Assembly: GCA_039619475.1 (NCBI GenBank)
Contig: CM077115.1
Location: forward strand, 301,755,756-301,819,755
Direction: 5' to 3'
DNA length: 64,000 nucleotides
DNA from: Icerya purchasi
Lineage: Eukaryota > Arthropoda > Insecta > Hemiptera > Monophlebidae
Under the pieces are notes generated by a model, which did not search any database, had not been told where the DNA came from, and saw only the letters and a list, made by a program, of their open reading frames with translations. Made by a program: the position numbers and the translations under genes. This document shows positions 34,801 through 46,620 of this stretch, one piece after another. Numbering within the stretch: position 1 is the first letter of the stretch; every line of letters starts with the position of its first letter.

Positions 34801-37055
34801 TTCGTAACATTTATTTAAGTATCTGTTAGGCAAACTGCACAAATTGTCCATTAAAAAAAAAAAAAGCAATGGCATAATTTTATTTATATCAATTTGTGTG
34901 CTAGTTTCTTCACTTTAAGATTCATTTCTTACACATTGATTACCAAAATTTAAGTGTGTTTCGATTCAAAATAATTAAAGGATTGTAAATATTTAGGATC
35001 ATTGTTCAGAACACTAATAGAACAAATTAGAGTAGTTATTGTCAATCTGACAACTTCTTATTTAAGGAATAATGTCTTACAATACATTGCATGAAGTTTT
35101 ACAGTTATTACTTAAAACAGTGTACAAAAAAATTTTAGATATTTATATTTAGATTAAATCTGTTATTAAATATTACCTCCCCATCCTTCAAATGTTCAAT
35201 TATTTTAGATTGTTTTTTTATTTACTCATCTGCTCAAGAATTAATTTGAGTTTGAAGGAAGTAAAAATTCACTGGTCAGTATCTGAATTACAGGAATTTT
35301 TTTTATTCATGTTCTGTAATAATCGTTCAATTCATTATGCATGCTTCGTTGTAAGTTGAATTCAGTAGCAGCAACCCCTTGGAATTTTTTTTTTATTTTA
35401 ACCTCCAAAACTAAAACTCCAAAGTCAGCAAGTAAATTATTCTGCAGTGAATTGAAAATGGCCATTCTGTTACAGGGACATCATTGTGAAGAAAAATATA
35501 AATCACAACTTTTTCGTTTAGACCAGTGTTTTCTTCCTATTTATCATATTCATAATAAATAGACAGGTGAAAATTCAGATGATTTTTATATATCATACTA
35601 AACATTCCCAATATGGCTAAGATTTATTTATATTTGTGAAATAAATTTGAAAGAAATTATTACTAAAATTAATTCAGAGATGTTAGTTATACATTTTGTA
35701 GTAACATTTCAATTATTAGATCAAAATAAAATATAATTTGCTCTTAAAGATTGTAATCAGAATTAGTTTTAAATAGTTTATAAAATTTTAAAAACATACC
35801 AACAATTAATTTGTCTTATGTCAATAAATTTGAATATCAGTAATAATTGTATTAAAAATTGTAATAGATAATTTTTGTTGAGACTGTTCAATTTTTAGAA
35901 TTCTATACACATATGATGTTTTTGGAACCCTAATAAAATGGTTCAGAAACAATAAAAATATCAAATAAAAATCAATACCTCACAAACATTAGATCAAAAA
36001 TTACAATTAAAATATTCTTTAGACAATCTACAATTTCAAGGTAATTGATTACTCCAGATAGCAAAAAACTCAATGAAATTCAAAATATAAAATGAAGCGC
36101 AAAAGTTTTTTCATAAAACCAAAAAGTTATGGCTAAAAAATAATTTAAACCCCTTCTATTTGGAGAAAAAACAACAAACAAACAAAAAGGATGTTCCCCT
36201 AAGTAATAGTTAAAATATAATAGTTAGGGAAACCAAAACATATCTCAAATATATGCAATAAAAGCCTGCCTTATAAGAAAACTATAGCCGAGCTTACAGC
36301 TTTATATTTATGCCTTCCAGGCACTTAAACTTGAATTTTCAAAAAAAAATATCCTTCCATTCCTTGCATGTGAAATATTGATGGGAAGATTGCTACTTGT
36401 TAAGAATGAAACTATATTCCATTTTCTTACTGAAACTTTCAAAATTAGAAAAAAGTTCAAAAAAGCACCAAAAATAGTGTTTCTCCCCTTTTGCAGTACA
36501 AAAAATCAGAGATTTCTTTTTTTCGAATTTAATTTTATATAAATGTAAATTATCTTAAACTTAATATATAGAATCCTCAGCCCACAGAGAATCATGCTTG
36601 ATTGACCTTGTTTTAAAGATATATAATACGCAGTTGAATCACATGAATAAACTGGAGATTTGTAGTACACACATCTTTTCTATTAAAAAATATAGCAGAC
36701 TTATAAAAGTTATTAACAAAATATGAAATAAATTTAAATAACACATTCTGAAATTTAATAAAATTAAAAGATCTACACTATGAAATTAATCAAAGAATAA
36801 GAATTTTCAAAAGTGAATAAAATATGTATTGTAAAAAAGTTTTTGTAATACTTTCAGTTGTTACAATAATGTAAATTACAGTACATAAATAATTCTTTTA
36901 GTAAAAATCTGCAGAAAAAATAAATCACAATAAATCACACATTCAGCAAATGTAAGATGTTTGGGTTATAGTAAATTACAACTGTGACTTAAAATTAAAA
37001 TAACATACAATATAATGTCTAATTTAACTATAAACAACAGCAATTCAAATCACAA
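31880..37055. other. AT-rich, transposon-poor region
   Basis: Five kilobases of very AT-rich DNA. No transposase, RT, terminal repeat or convincing exon was recognised on either strand. If the tiny gene at 38606-37060 is real, part of this could be its 3' UTR; many AATAAA hexamers exist on the minus strand, which is expected by chance at this composition. Confidence 0.45.
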
Positions 37056-37059
37056 AAAT

Positions 37060-38606
37060 TTATTTTATACGTTGATCCAAATAAGTGTGGTCAGACCATA
37101 TGAAATCTGCAAATGAAACATAAATGTAAATAAATAGAAAAAAATATATTAAACAATGCACTTTAAATTATATTTTGAATCATATTTACTAAATAAAATA
37201 TATATTATGTTAATAAATAGAAATAGATAATTTCATCAATTAACAATAAAATCAAAGTTGAAAGTTACCAAAATATATTCCTCTACATTTAGGGTAGTGA
37301 TTTATAATATATTCTGAATTACTTTTTTATAGTTTTTCTATATATTAATTTAACTTTAATGATAAAATTTTTCATAATTTTTAAATAAAAAAGGAATCTA
37401 AATGTATTTTATAAAATAAATTCCCTCCCTTTTGTTCCAAAACATTCATAAGTTTACATTTATAGGATATTTTGTAATTGTTCCTTAATTATACAAAAAT
37501 TATTAATAGTTTTATATATTAATTTTATTGAGTATTTTAAAATAACGTTTTTTAAAAATATACTTTGAATGTTTTTTTCAGTTTCTTTTAATCAAAGCGT
37601 TAAAAACTGGTTGCAACCTGCATCTTAAAAAACAAGAGCAGTTGAGATAAAATTTTCATGAAACACCTATAATTTCATCTATGAATAAATATTAATTTTT
37701 TAAAACTGAATAAAATGTGTGAACGAAAGCAATAAAAACAAATAAACAAACATGAAATGTACATAAATTAACATCTATATAATTTTTTTCCACCTTAGTA
37801 TTTAAATACATGTCCACTTTCGCTTATTCCAAATTTGTCTTAAATAATATATTCTTAATATTTTCTATATTTAGAAATTGTTACACCATCCACCATATTA
37901 ATTTTTTAAAACCAATACACTTCTACAAATACCATTCTATTTAATTTCAACAAGATTTATTTTTATATGTTTTTAGAACTGCAAAAAACTCAATTATATT
38001 GTTTAAAAAGGATTTACAATAAAATTTTAGTTAAGTTCAGTGGGTTTTTAAATATTGAAAAGTTTATGTTTTATTAGATACCATATTCATCATAAATACT
38101 TTGCATCACATATGAATATATGCCGAATGAAGTTTTACAAAACAATATCAACATATGAATTTTAGTTATTGCAATCTTTCATTTCCGGAATATATATATA
38201 TATACTTATAATAAATATTTGAAAGGTGTAAATGTTAATGTGAATATCCTATTGAAAACTATGTAATGGTTACCACATATTTCCTTTTCTCTTCCGTGTT
38301 CATTGGTATACAGCTTAACTATTTTTTACAAATCCAGTGTTGCAAAATTTTCAATAAAAACTTTTCCATCCACAATTACTACTATGATATGGTCTCGACA
38401 CAAATTACACCTATTTATAATTGTGCAGTACAATCTATTAATTATATATCAAAAGCACTCTTTTCATTTTACTAAATCTTTTAGTTATTAACAATACAGA
38501 TTATATATAACTCACCAATCCTATAAAGCTTCTTTCTACGATAAATACGACGTCTGTGTATTTTATTTTTTACTTGGCCAACAAAATTACAAATAAACAG
38601 CTCCAT
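37060..38606 (-). CDS. Candidate tiny two-exon gene, 45 residues
   Basis: Exon 1 (38606-38516) begins ATGGAGCTG after an A-rich leader and encodes 30 residues (MELFICNFVGQ, then a basic stretch HRRRIYRRKKLYR). It ends in ATTG before a consensus GTGAGT donor, phase 1. Exon 2 (37106-37060) follows a CATTTGCAG acceptor in the matching phase and gives DFIWSDHTYLDQRIK before TAA. Total 138 bases including stop. I do not recognise the product; it is basic, without a signal peptide or membrane segment. The intron is 1409 bp. Support is only the strong donor, the good acceptor and phase agreement; an intervening exon or chance are both possible. Confidence 0.35.
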
Positions 38607-39114
38607 TCTTTTTTTTCCCTTTACTGCATTGCACGGTTCACTGTTCTATTTTACTTAATTCCTGTTTTCGTTTCCACACATTAAATTCTAAAAAAGTTTT
38701 ATGTAAATCGTTGAGTATTAACATTTTCACATAATTTTCTTCTCAAAATGTATTATAATATCCGACGATAAGAAAAAGATAAATTATATTTTTCTTAATT
38801 CATCTACTGACCATGATTACTACTTATACTTCCTTTTCCACCATTACATTTTTCCGTAATAAAAATTTAAAATTACTATATACACAAAGTGTTCTAAACA
38901 CGCATTTCATCACTTCATGAATTATTATTCTTTTATGTTGAATAATTACAATTTATGTATAAATAAATGCATAAAATTCATGAAAAGAGCAGAACAGCAA
39001 AAACCGATAATAGGACTAAATGGCATCTGAGAATTGATTTAATTGCTGAAGACAGCATTAAAAATTCAAAAAAGTCGATAATTGTTATAAGCAATCGATG
39101 TAGTTTAACAATTT

Positions 39115-39185
39115 TGCTATCAATTATACAACGATGACGTAAGAGGAGATTATTCCATTTTGGCTGCTCACTTCCAGCGTTTTAG
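39115..39185 (-). repeat. Dispersed repeat, copy C (inverted)
   Basis: The minus strand reads CTAAAACGCTGGAAGTGAGC followed by AGCC, AAATG and CTCTTACGTCAT, matching the core of copies A and B over about 55 bp. Opposite orientation to copy B 7.5 kb away. Confidence 0.6.
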
Positions 39186-40025
39186 TTGCTTTTCTAATAT
39201 TGATCAGGAAATGTTACCGCATATCGATAATTATTATCGACATATTTTAAATCAGTCGATACGAAATAACGTGTTGTTTCTTTTTATTATGTTTTTACAT
39301 ATTTTTTCTATTTACGTTTATCTAAATAAAAAAAAATATTTGTATGTATGAACTATAATTATTTGAACAATTAATAAGTATTAACATCATTTGAAGCGCA
39401 TAAAATTACATTCTACAGGTATAGAATTTCAAATTCCAAAACATTGCGCACATAAGTAAGGCTTGAAAAATTAATTAGAAATTTTATCCATCTGACAATG
39501 TTGTACACTTATTTCACAAATGGTAAACCAGAAAAGATAAGACTTTGAGCCAATAAATTCGCGAAATAAACGTACAGTGTTGTTAAATAGATCAAATTTT
39601 CATTCAGCTTTTTAAACCCTTTACCTTTAGGTATCATACATCACCCTACAAAAATTTGAATAACATACTTCTATATTATAAATTTTCTACATATTTTATT
39701 AATTGTTCAAATAAATCCTTGTATTTTGTTAACTTTGTTATTATTACTTTTATTGTTAATAAAATATATTAGAAAATGAAAATATATATGTATAACTTAA
39801 ACCAGATGAAATTTTAAAATGGATTAAATTCGTTTTAGGTATTGCATTCAAAATATAACTTCTTCACAAAATGTAAAAAATATACACCCGTTATTTAAAA
39901 AGAAAAAAAAATTTTTTTTTACTTAAATAATATATATTATTTTTGGATTAATTTTCTTTTTAAAGGCAAACAGTTTTTAGTCCGACTCTGCTTGTAAACA
40001 CATTAAATCATTAAGAAATTAAAAA
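39186..40025. other. No gene recognised
   Basis: AT-rich spacer before a LINE; nothing supported. Confidence 0.45.
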
Positions 40026-40050
40026 TGATGCAACAATAACTCTTCAAGAA

Positions 40051-40755
40051 TTGCAATTCGCCATTGATAAAGCAAAGCCTACTGTAATTAGCCCAGACCA
40101 TTTCCATATCATGCTACTGAAAAAGACACATCGCGAGGTGCTGGATAACTCACCGGTTATTTTAAATAATATTTGGCTCACTGATAATTTTTCTTCTAAG
40201 TGGAAGTTAGCTACAATTATTTCCCTGTTGAAGACAAATAAAAATCTTCTTCTCCTAGATAGTTATCGCCCTATTTCATTAACATCGGTACTATGTAAAG
40301 TTTTGGAAAGAATTATCAAGAATAGGCTCTCATGGAAAATTGAGAATGAAAATTTTCTGAGTAATTATCAATGTGGATTTCGTCCAGGAAGATCAATACT
40401 TGATCAGCTTTTATATTTACAAAGTGCAATCCATGACCGCTTCGTTACGAAACATAATCTGCTTGCTGTGTTGTTCGATTGGTTCAAGGCGTTTGATGTT
40501 ACATGGCGCTACGAAATTTTAAAAACGTTGCATACTATGGGTTTCAGAGGTCGCGTACCTACATCCATCCGCGAATTCCTTAAAAATCGTAGATTCATAG
40601 TTCGCCTGAGCAGCAAACTTTCAAACCCTTACGAGCAGACGAACGGAGTCTCACAAGGTTCTGTTGTAGGTCTAACTTTATTTAACTTGGTATTTGACGG
40701 TATTGTAAGTAAAATAAACCTACCAGTCAAATGCTATTCGCCGATGATTTTATGA
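40051..40755 (+). pseudogene. LINE reverse transcriptase fragment
   Basis: The longest uninterrupted RT reading in the window (234 codons). It covers RT blocks from the fingers to the palm but ends in a frameshift directly before the FADD catalytic box, which is intact in the next frame (40736-40762). It is less decayed than the related LINE in ppan intron 3. Confidence 0.75.
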
Positions 40756-40901
40756 TCTTCGTCACATGCTTCAACGTTAATACAAGTTAACGTTTACTAT
40801 AGAACACATATATGGAAGTATGCTGTTTATGGGGAAATTTTGGCCGAATTCCTAGTAAAATTCGTTTATTTTTCGGGTACACGCGACCACAGTCATTTTT
40901 T

Positions 40902-41168
40902 TGTATGTGAATTTATGTTATTTTACTGAATATACGCGTTTTTGAGACAAGTTGCATTTAATTGAACACGTGCTACGGTGCCATCTTCCGCGGCGGAAAA
41001 GGTACGAGCGTTATATAAAAGCGGGTCCACGAAATTATGTTTTTTCATTTTAATCGTCTGAGGAAAGAAGTATTTTTTCGTAATAAATCGAATATAAAAG
41101 CTTAAGCTCTGTCGAGAGAGAATCGGTATCTCGTGACACCAGGTGTCACTGGCACCCGTTAGGATACA
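40902..41168 (+). mobile_element. Probable solo LTR inside the LINE
   Basis: A 267-bp block that interrupts LINE RT coding. It begins TGTAT and ends ATACA, the short inverted ends expected of an LTR. It contains a TATATAAAA box (41012-41020) and an AATAAA signal (41082-41087) in the right order and spacing. No clear target duplication is visible because both flanks are T-rich. A palindrome GTGACACCAGGTGTCAC lies near the 3' end. Confidence 0.45.
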
Positions 41169-41521
41169 CCTTTTTTTTATAAATTTTTTTTAATACATCC
41201 AAATGAAAATAAAAACATCGATTCATAACAACGAGAAGTAAAAAGACGGATCCGCATCAAGTGGCTCTCTAAACAGGGACTAGAAGTCGAATTCATATCA
41301 ATATATAGAAGTTTGATCAGGTCAAAAATTGATTACGACGCTGCGATTTATGGTTCAGCGAACCAATCCGTGCTTAAAACACTTAATACCGTCTATCACT
41401 CCGCAATACGCATCGCAACTGGAGCTTTTAGAACCTCTCCGTCAAACAGTCTGTTGCGCGAAAGCGGTAAGATTCCGTTGAACTGAAGGCGGGAATTACT
41501 GAGTTCGAAACTATTTTTTGC

Positions 41522-42013
41522 ATGTACTGCCTTCTCCAAATGGCTCGTGCACATACCCTACTACCAAAGGATCATCCGAACTCTTACCAGTTTTTCAATT
41601 ATGCTTCTTGTCCATTCGACTCACATGATATGACTTTTCGAAATTGTTACGATTCATCGTCTGCAATTATTCCCCCATGGAAAAATCACTGCTTCGACAT
41701 ACACTTATCTCTTACGGAGCTAGGTACACAAGTGCAGTATAGTATCATCAAGAGGGCTTCCCAGAAGCTCCTGGTGAGGTATCTAGGTTTTGCTCGACTT
41801 TTTACTGATGGATCAAAGGTTTCCACTTGTGTCGGATGTACCGTTGTGCATTATGAACATAATGAACTTGATACCATTCGCTATTCACTAACTCGATTCT
41901 ACACTATCAAATTATCGGTCCAATATGCGGCTCTCAAATTTTCAAGTAGTCTCATCATCACCGATTCTTTGAATTCGCTAATTTCCTTACAAAAATTCCA
42001 CGATAATCACTAG
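41522..42013 (+). pseudogene. LINE RNase H domain, first part
   Basis: Reads through GFARLFTDGSKVSTCVGCTV (first aspartate motif), TIKLSVQYAALKFSS (equivalent of the glutamate helix, with the glutamate replaced) and LIITDSLNSLISL (second aspartate motif), then is cut by another LINE piece. The domain continues at about 42415 with FSFAWIPSNGDVTGND. Confidence 0.65.
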
Positions 42014-42052
42014 CATCCTATTCTTCTTCTTCGTACAACCCAATTCGGGAAT

Positions 42053-42370
42053 AGCTTAACCACTTTTCATGAATTCAATCATATGACGAAATGCGTCTCG
42101 GTTTCTTGAAATCTGGAACAATTCTCCTACTTTTGTAACTCCAGTCCATTGCTTAATATTTTGGAGCCAAGAAATCCTTCTTCTTCCTCGTTCCCTTTTC
42201 CAATCTATCGCTTCCATCATAATTGTGTACAGAAAGTGATATGTTGATCCTCTCATGAAATGTCCAAAGAAATCAATTCTGCGTTTTTTAATTATGTCCA
42301 TTAATATCAGATCCGTTTTTATCAATTGTAATACCTTCGCATCTTTCATTTTTCTAGTCCATAGTATCTT
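42053..42370 (-). mobile_element. LINE C-terminal fragment inserted in antisense
   Basis: The minus strand encodes IKKRRIDFFGHFMRG followed by RGRRRISWLQNIKQWTG and FQISRNRDAFRHMI, the usual C-terminus of an RTE-like reverse transcriptase. It interrupts the RNase H domain of the plus-strand LINE. It is related in type to the 5.4-12 kb LINE (FYGHMQRR) but not the same sequence. Confidence 0.6.
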
Positions 42371-43150
42371 CCAGATAGTAAAGAAAAATACTGATGCATT
42401 AAATAATTCAAATTGTCGGTTCTCATTTGCGTGGATACCCAGTAACGGAGATGTTACGGGTAATGACTTGCCGATTACGTCGCTAAGGAGGCATCTTCGT
42501 GTCTCTCGGTACTGTTTGCTCCGGTTCCCGTGTCGGATTTTGTCTGTCGCGCAAAAATAGCTAACTACTTGATCCAATATTCCAACGTCAAACAAGCTGA
42601 GAGCCATAAAGGACAACACTACTGTTTGGACAAATACATCCCTCCGTTTCAGAAAAGAAGAAATCATACTTTGCCGTCTAAGTATTGGTCATGTACAAAT
42701 AATTCACTCCTACATCCGTAATAAATCCCCTCAACCGATATGTCAACTTTGCTCCGTTCCCATTACAATAGAATATCTTCTAGTCGATTGCCCTAAGGAT
42801 CATCCTACCCGCATACAGTTTAACCTCCACCTACGTTAACATCCCTCCTGTAAGATAAACAGTCAACAATTGACAATTCTTTTTTCTTCCTCCAAGATTC
42901 TAATCTCCTTTAACTATTTTAAAATTTTCCTTTGTGCCTCTGACCTTCGTATTAGTGCGGCACGTTAATGGAAAAAAATAAATTAAGCATATTTGCCAAT
43001 AAATTGTTATTGGTAAAATTCTACACTTCGATGTTTATTGAAGTTTTAAAAAAACTTAAATGATTGTATTGATATATTAAAAAGTTAAACTTTCTGAAAG
43101 GATTCATATTAGAAATAAAAATTTCCAAATATAATATTTTTAATGAATCT

Positions 43151-43375
43151 TTATTTCATTTCTTCTATTGAATTTGGGAGCTTAAAGTTTGCTACAGATG
43201 GCGGCATATTTCGAAATATCACATCCACTAAATAATTAAACGTTTCTATACTCATTCTGGTGTATTCCAAAAATGTACTTTTATTATTTTTAACTCGAGG
43301 AAATAAATAGTGAAATTCAACAAATGTCTCTCTCATTCCATAAATTTCATTTACTTTCTCTTTTTTTGTTAACAT
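43151..43375 (-). pseudogene. PIF/Harbinger transposase N-terminal fragment
   Basis: The minus strand reads FVEFHYLFPRVKNNKSTFLE followed by YTRMSIETFNYLVDVI. This matches the N-terminal EYHxL...FF.YFRMS...FDELL region of HARBI1-type nucleases. Only about 70 residues remain and the DDE core is missing. No terminal repeats were identified. Confidence 0.5.
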
Positions 43376-43379
43376 ACGC

Positions 43380-43985
43380 TAATAATAAATTATTATCACA
43401 AATAACTGATCTTTTAACACTTTTAATATCCATTAAAATATAAAAATTATGCAATTGCAAAAAATAAAAATACAACACTATAAATAAATGCGCGTACGCT
43501 CGAATTATTCATTTTCGACACTTTCACATTTGCCGCGCTACGATGAGGTGATCTTAAAATCGCACAATGCACCACAAGCTCAATTTGGACACTGCTATAG
43601 ACGTATTAATAGACTTCAGCAGTGGCAAGCTAAAACAATGTTTTAAATATGTTGATTTTTAAGTGCCCCCCCCCCCCCCGTTTATGTAAATAAAAAGACT
43701 ATGTGGAAAGTAGTTTCATATTTTTAAGTGAATAAGTTACCAGTCAGTATTTATGTAAAAAAAAATTATGTTTTTTCAAGAAAAAAATAATCCTGAGAAT
43801 TAATTATGATAAAAATTTAAACTTCCTGTGTGTAAAAAATAAAGGATGCGAGGAAATTTTTTTATCTTGCTTTTTCTATAAAAAAAAAAAAAAAAAGTTT
43901 GACTAAAATCTAATTCCCTCATTTTTTTGTTGGGTACGTCAGCTATAAACATAATCCAGATGAAATGAAACTTTTTTGAAAAGTT
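43380..43985. other. No gene recognised; homopolymer runs
   Basis: Contains a C-run at 43666-43679 and an A-run at 43880-43896. Nothing else is supported. Confidence 0.45.
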
Positions 43986-43989
43986 TCAA

Positions 43990-44060
43990 TGTGTGGCAGC
44001 GGGATTTGAACCATGTCCTACTTAAACAAAACGCCGCTGGCCAATGAACTACGCCATGTG
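43990..44060 (-). repeat. tRNA-like sequence (SINE head or tRNA pseudogene)
   Basis: The minus strand has an A-box TAGTTCATTGG (44051-44041) and a perfect B box GGTTCAAATCC (44012-44002). An anticodon-arm-like stretch lies between them and GCCACAC is at the 3' side. The acceptor stem pairs only in its inner four positions, so it is not a functional tRNA. The downstream sequence may be a SINE body. Confidence 0.5.
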
Positions 44061-44739
44061 TACTCTTGTTTACATTTCCATTGGTTTTCCTTCATGCCTA
44101 TAATAGGTTTTCTATATATGTTCTTTCCACACTTAGTTCTTGCACCTTTATATACACTTTTGCTAAAGTAAACCATAAAAAAAAAAAAAAAAAAATATAT
44201 GCGCATAATTCTCACGATAAGTGTGGACATTAGTATTCGTTGAATTCATTTCATATTTGTGCTGCTGAAAATTGTTCATTGGGAAAATTAATAATTCCCG
44301 GAGATAGTGAAAAAAAAAAAGGAAAATTGTTTCAAAATGAGCGTTAAATAAAATATGTATCCGTATCACTGCTAGGCGAAACAAGTTGCATAACGTAAAA
44401 TTTTTTCAGGAGTTAAGCGGGCATGATTTTGTGTGGCGACGCTACAAGGGTTGAATTTTTGAATAATGTAGAACTGATTTTAGGCACTCATTTTTTTCCA
44501 AATCTTGATATTACCAACAAAAATAAAATAATCAGCATAATTGATACATTTAAAATACTAATCCGCTACTAAATTTCACTATAACACTTTTAAAATACAA
44601 ACTCTGACAATTAAGTAATGAGACTGATTGCAAAAAACACGTATATTTAAAAATTAAGGTACATCAGTATGACCCCTTTCGCAATAATCAGCTTTTGTAG
44701 CTACACACTAATTCTAGCGTTTCTTTTTCTAGTTTTCGT

Positions 44740-45335
44740 AACACTTCTGGAAAAATTTTTTTTGTTGTTTATTTGTTTGTTTGGGCGCGATAACAAAGAT
44801 CCTGTACCCAGAAGAAATGTGGAGCGGGAAGAATCAACGTTAAATAGCAGTTCGGTCAGAGATAGATAATATAAAAGAACTGAGTAGAAAAATGGCGGAC
44901 AAAGAAGAGAATGACAAAATATTCGAAGCACAGTAAAGAGCAGGAACATCAAGTGCTAGGAGTTGTAAGTAAAAAATAGAGCCGTCATTTGAGAGGAACG
45001 GACACTGAAAAAGAATATGGTTGAGATTACAGAAAGCTACACCATTCGGATGAAGAAGGCAAAACGGAGAAGATATTAGGTAAAAACGAAAATGAGAAAA
45101 ATGTAACAGTGATTGGTTAGGACGTAAGTGAATAATGGAAACGATGGACGCCGAAGTAAGAGGAAATTAAGAAACCGCAGGTTGGAAGAAAGCGTGGTTG
45201 AGCAGCTAGGTAGCAAAATAGATTATTAGAAAAGGACGGAACACAGATGTCAGAGCCCAGTATTAGGGTGAAGTTTTTTGAAAAGAGGTAGGAGATTAGA
45301 ACCTGGAATTTTACATTAGAAGGTGGAAGCTTCAA
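44740..45335 (-). mobile_element. I-type LINE fragment, copy 3 (C-terminus)
   Basis: The minus strand reads CNLNHILFQCPFLSN (45033-44989), corresponding to the DSNHIFFECSVLLN segment of copy 1, then LPALY-type and ILSFSSLS phrases shared with the other copies. It ends near 44740. Its upstream side abuts a mariner remnant. Confidence 0.55.
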
Positions 45336-45339
45336 CTGA

Positions 45340-46285
45340 CACTTCTCTGAGTGTCCTCGTCACGGACTACTTGATGACAGCTACCGACTTAAAATCTGTT
45401 CTTTTCACGAATTGTTTGAATCGAGAGCGCAGGAAGAGGTCGTACGGTGACATATACAGGAAATGTGGGAGTGTTAGGGCAGCACTGGAATATCCTTCAC
45501 GGTCAAAAACTTTGTCACACTGAAAACGCGATGGCATGGCGCATTGTCTTACGAAACGATCCTCTTTTGCAATCTCCGAGCGAACTCTGACGACCTTTTT
45601 CGCAACCGTTCGAGTACTTCGAGGTAGAAATGTTTATTCGTAGTCCGTCAAGATGGAACAAGTCCGTGTGCACCACCCCTTTGCTACCAAAGAAGCAAAT
45701 CATCATTATTTTAACTTTTGACTTGCTCATTTTTGCCTTTTTTTGCTCTTGTTGAACCAGAAGACAGCTGCTATTGATTCTGCCAATTTGTTTCCGGATC
45801 ATATTAAAAAATTAAAGTTTCGTCGCCAGTAATTATCCGATCTAGAGGAGTTGGATCATTTTCAGTCTATTCAAGACAATCTTGCGCCGCGACAGAAATT
45901 CGCTCATGTCTTCATTGTTCTGAAAAGGATTTTTTGAAGTATCCTGGCAAAAAGTTTTTTCACGGATAAATATTCAACTAAAATCTTCCTATAACTGTTT
46001 CACGGTCAATGCTCTATTCGTCTGCCAACATTCGAACAAATAATGATCGATCTTGACGGACAGGCGTGCGTACACGCTGCATGTTGTTGTCAGTTCGAAC
46101 TTCAATCGGCTTCAAAGTTCGCTCTCATCTTCCATACGTTCTCGACTGTTTCTTTATGCTACACCAGAATACCTGAGCTTGACTCTCAAGGCTTCATCAT
46201 CAAACACACTTTGACCACATTATCAAACGTTTTCTTCGCAGATTCGCCTCTTTTGTGGGCAAAAAATCATAATCCCACTGAAATT
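45340..46285 (-). pseudogene. Mariner transposase remnant, second family
   Basis: Full-length but heavily mutated minus-strand copy. Landmarks: RTPVRQDRSLFVRMLADE, RIITGDET (first catalytic aspartate; Leu-Ile replaces the usual Trp-Val next to it), KKAKMSKSKVKIMMICFF and GSKGVVH, and a YMSPYDLFLRSRFK segment equivalent to the third-aspartate motif. It differs from the mariner at 7.9 kb and is much older. Confidence 0.7.
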
Positions 46286-46620
46286 CATCGATAAATATGT
46301 GAAGTGTACGGCGATAAAGAAATGTCGAAACCCACGACGTGGTGTCCAAATGGTGCCCCGTATGTTCGAGGAAGAACGAGATTATGTGGAAGATGAAGCG
46401 CTAAGCGGTCGGCCGTCAACTTCGCACATAGATGCAAACGTTAAGCGCGTCGAAACTCTCCTGGGGGAAGAGAGCGTTTTGTGAACGACGAAGAAGTCAA
46501 GAATTTCGTCATGAATCGGTTAGCTGAAGTTGGATGGACATTTTTCAAACAAGGCATCGCGAAAAATTGGTACCACGTTACGACGGGTACTTGAATATTT
46601 TAGGTGAATACGTCGAAAAA
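46286..46620 (+). pseudogene. Internally deleted mariner remnant
   Basis: The plus strand has an N-terminal part (IHR.ICEVYGDKEMSK, then YVEDEALSGRPSTS and NVKRVETLL) directly joined to a C-terminal part (DEEVKNFVMNRLAEVGWTFF, then KQGIAKN). The catalytic core is missing. It stands head to head with the minus-strand mariner remnant. Confidence 0.6.

Larger units (their letters stand above)
40026..43010 (+). mobile_element. I-type LINE with two secondary insertions
   Basis: Plus-strand LINE lacking its endonuclease half. The RT (40051-40755) shows SYRPISLTSVLCKVLERIIK, YQCGFRPGRSILDQLLYLQS, FDWFKAFDVTW with the first catalytic aspartate, and NGVSQGSVVG. A frameshift at about 40735 precedes the catalytic LFADDFMIF. 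RT thumb sequence runs to about 40900, is interrupted by a probable solo LTR, and resumes at 41169 (SLIRSKIDYDAAIYGSANQS, 41309-41368). RNase H follows with LFTDGSK, and its later WIPS..G.TGN motif lies beyond a second insertion (42053-42390). A CQLC..PITIEYLLVDC zinc-knuckle-like segment lies near 42740-42800. Not functional. Confidence 0.75.

Noticed and set aside
41522..42667. Minus-strand ORF of 203 codons at 42056-42667 as a gene
   Set aside because: Only its C-terminal half is coding-like (inserted LINE piece); the N-terminal half is the antisense of the plus-strand LINE RNase H.
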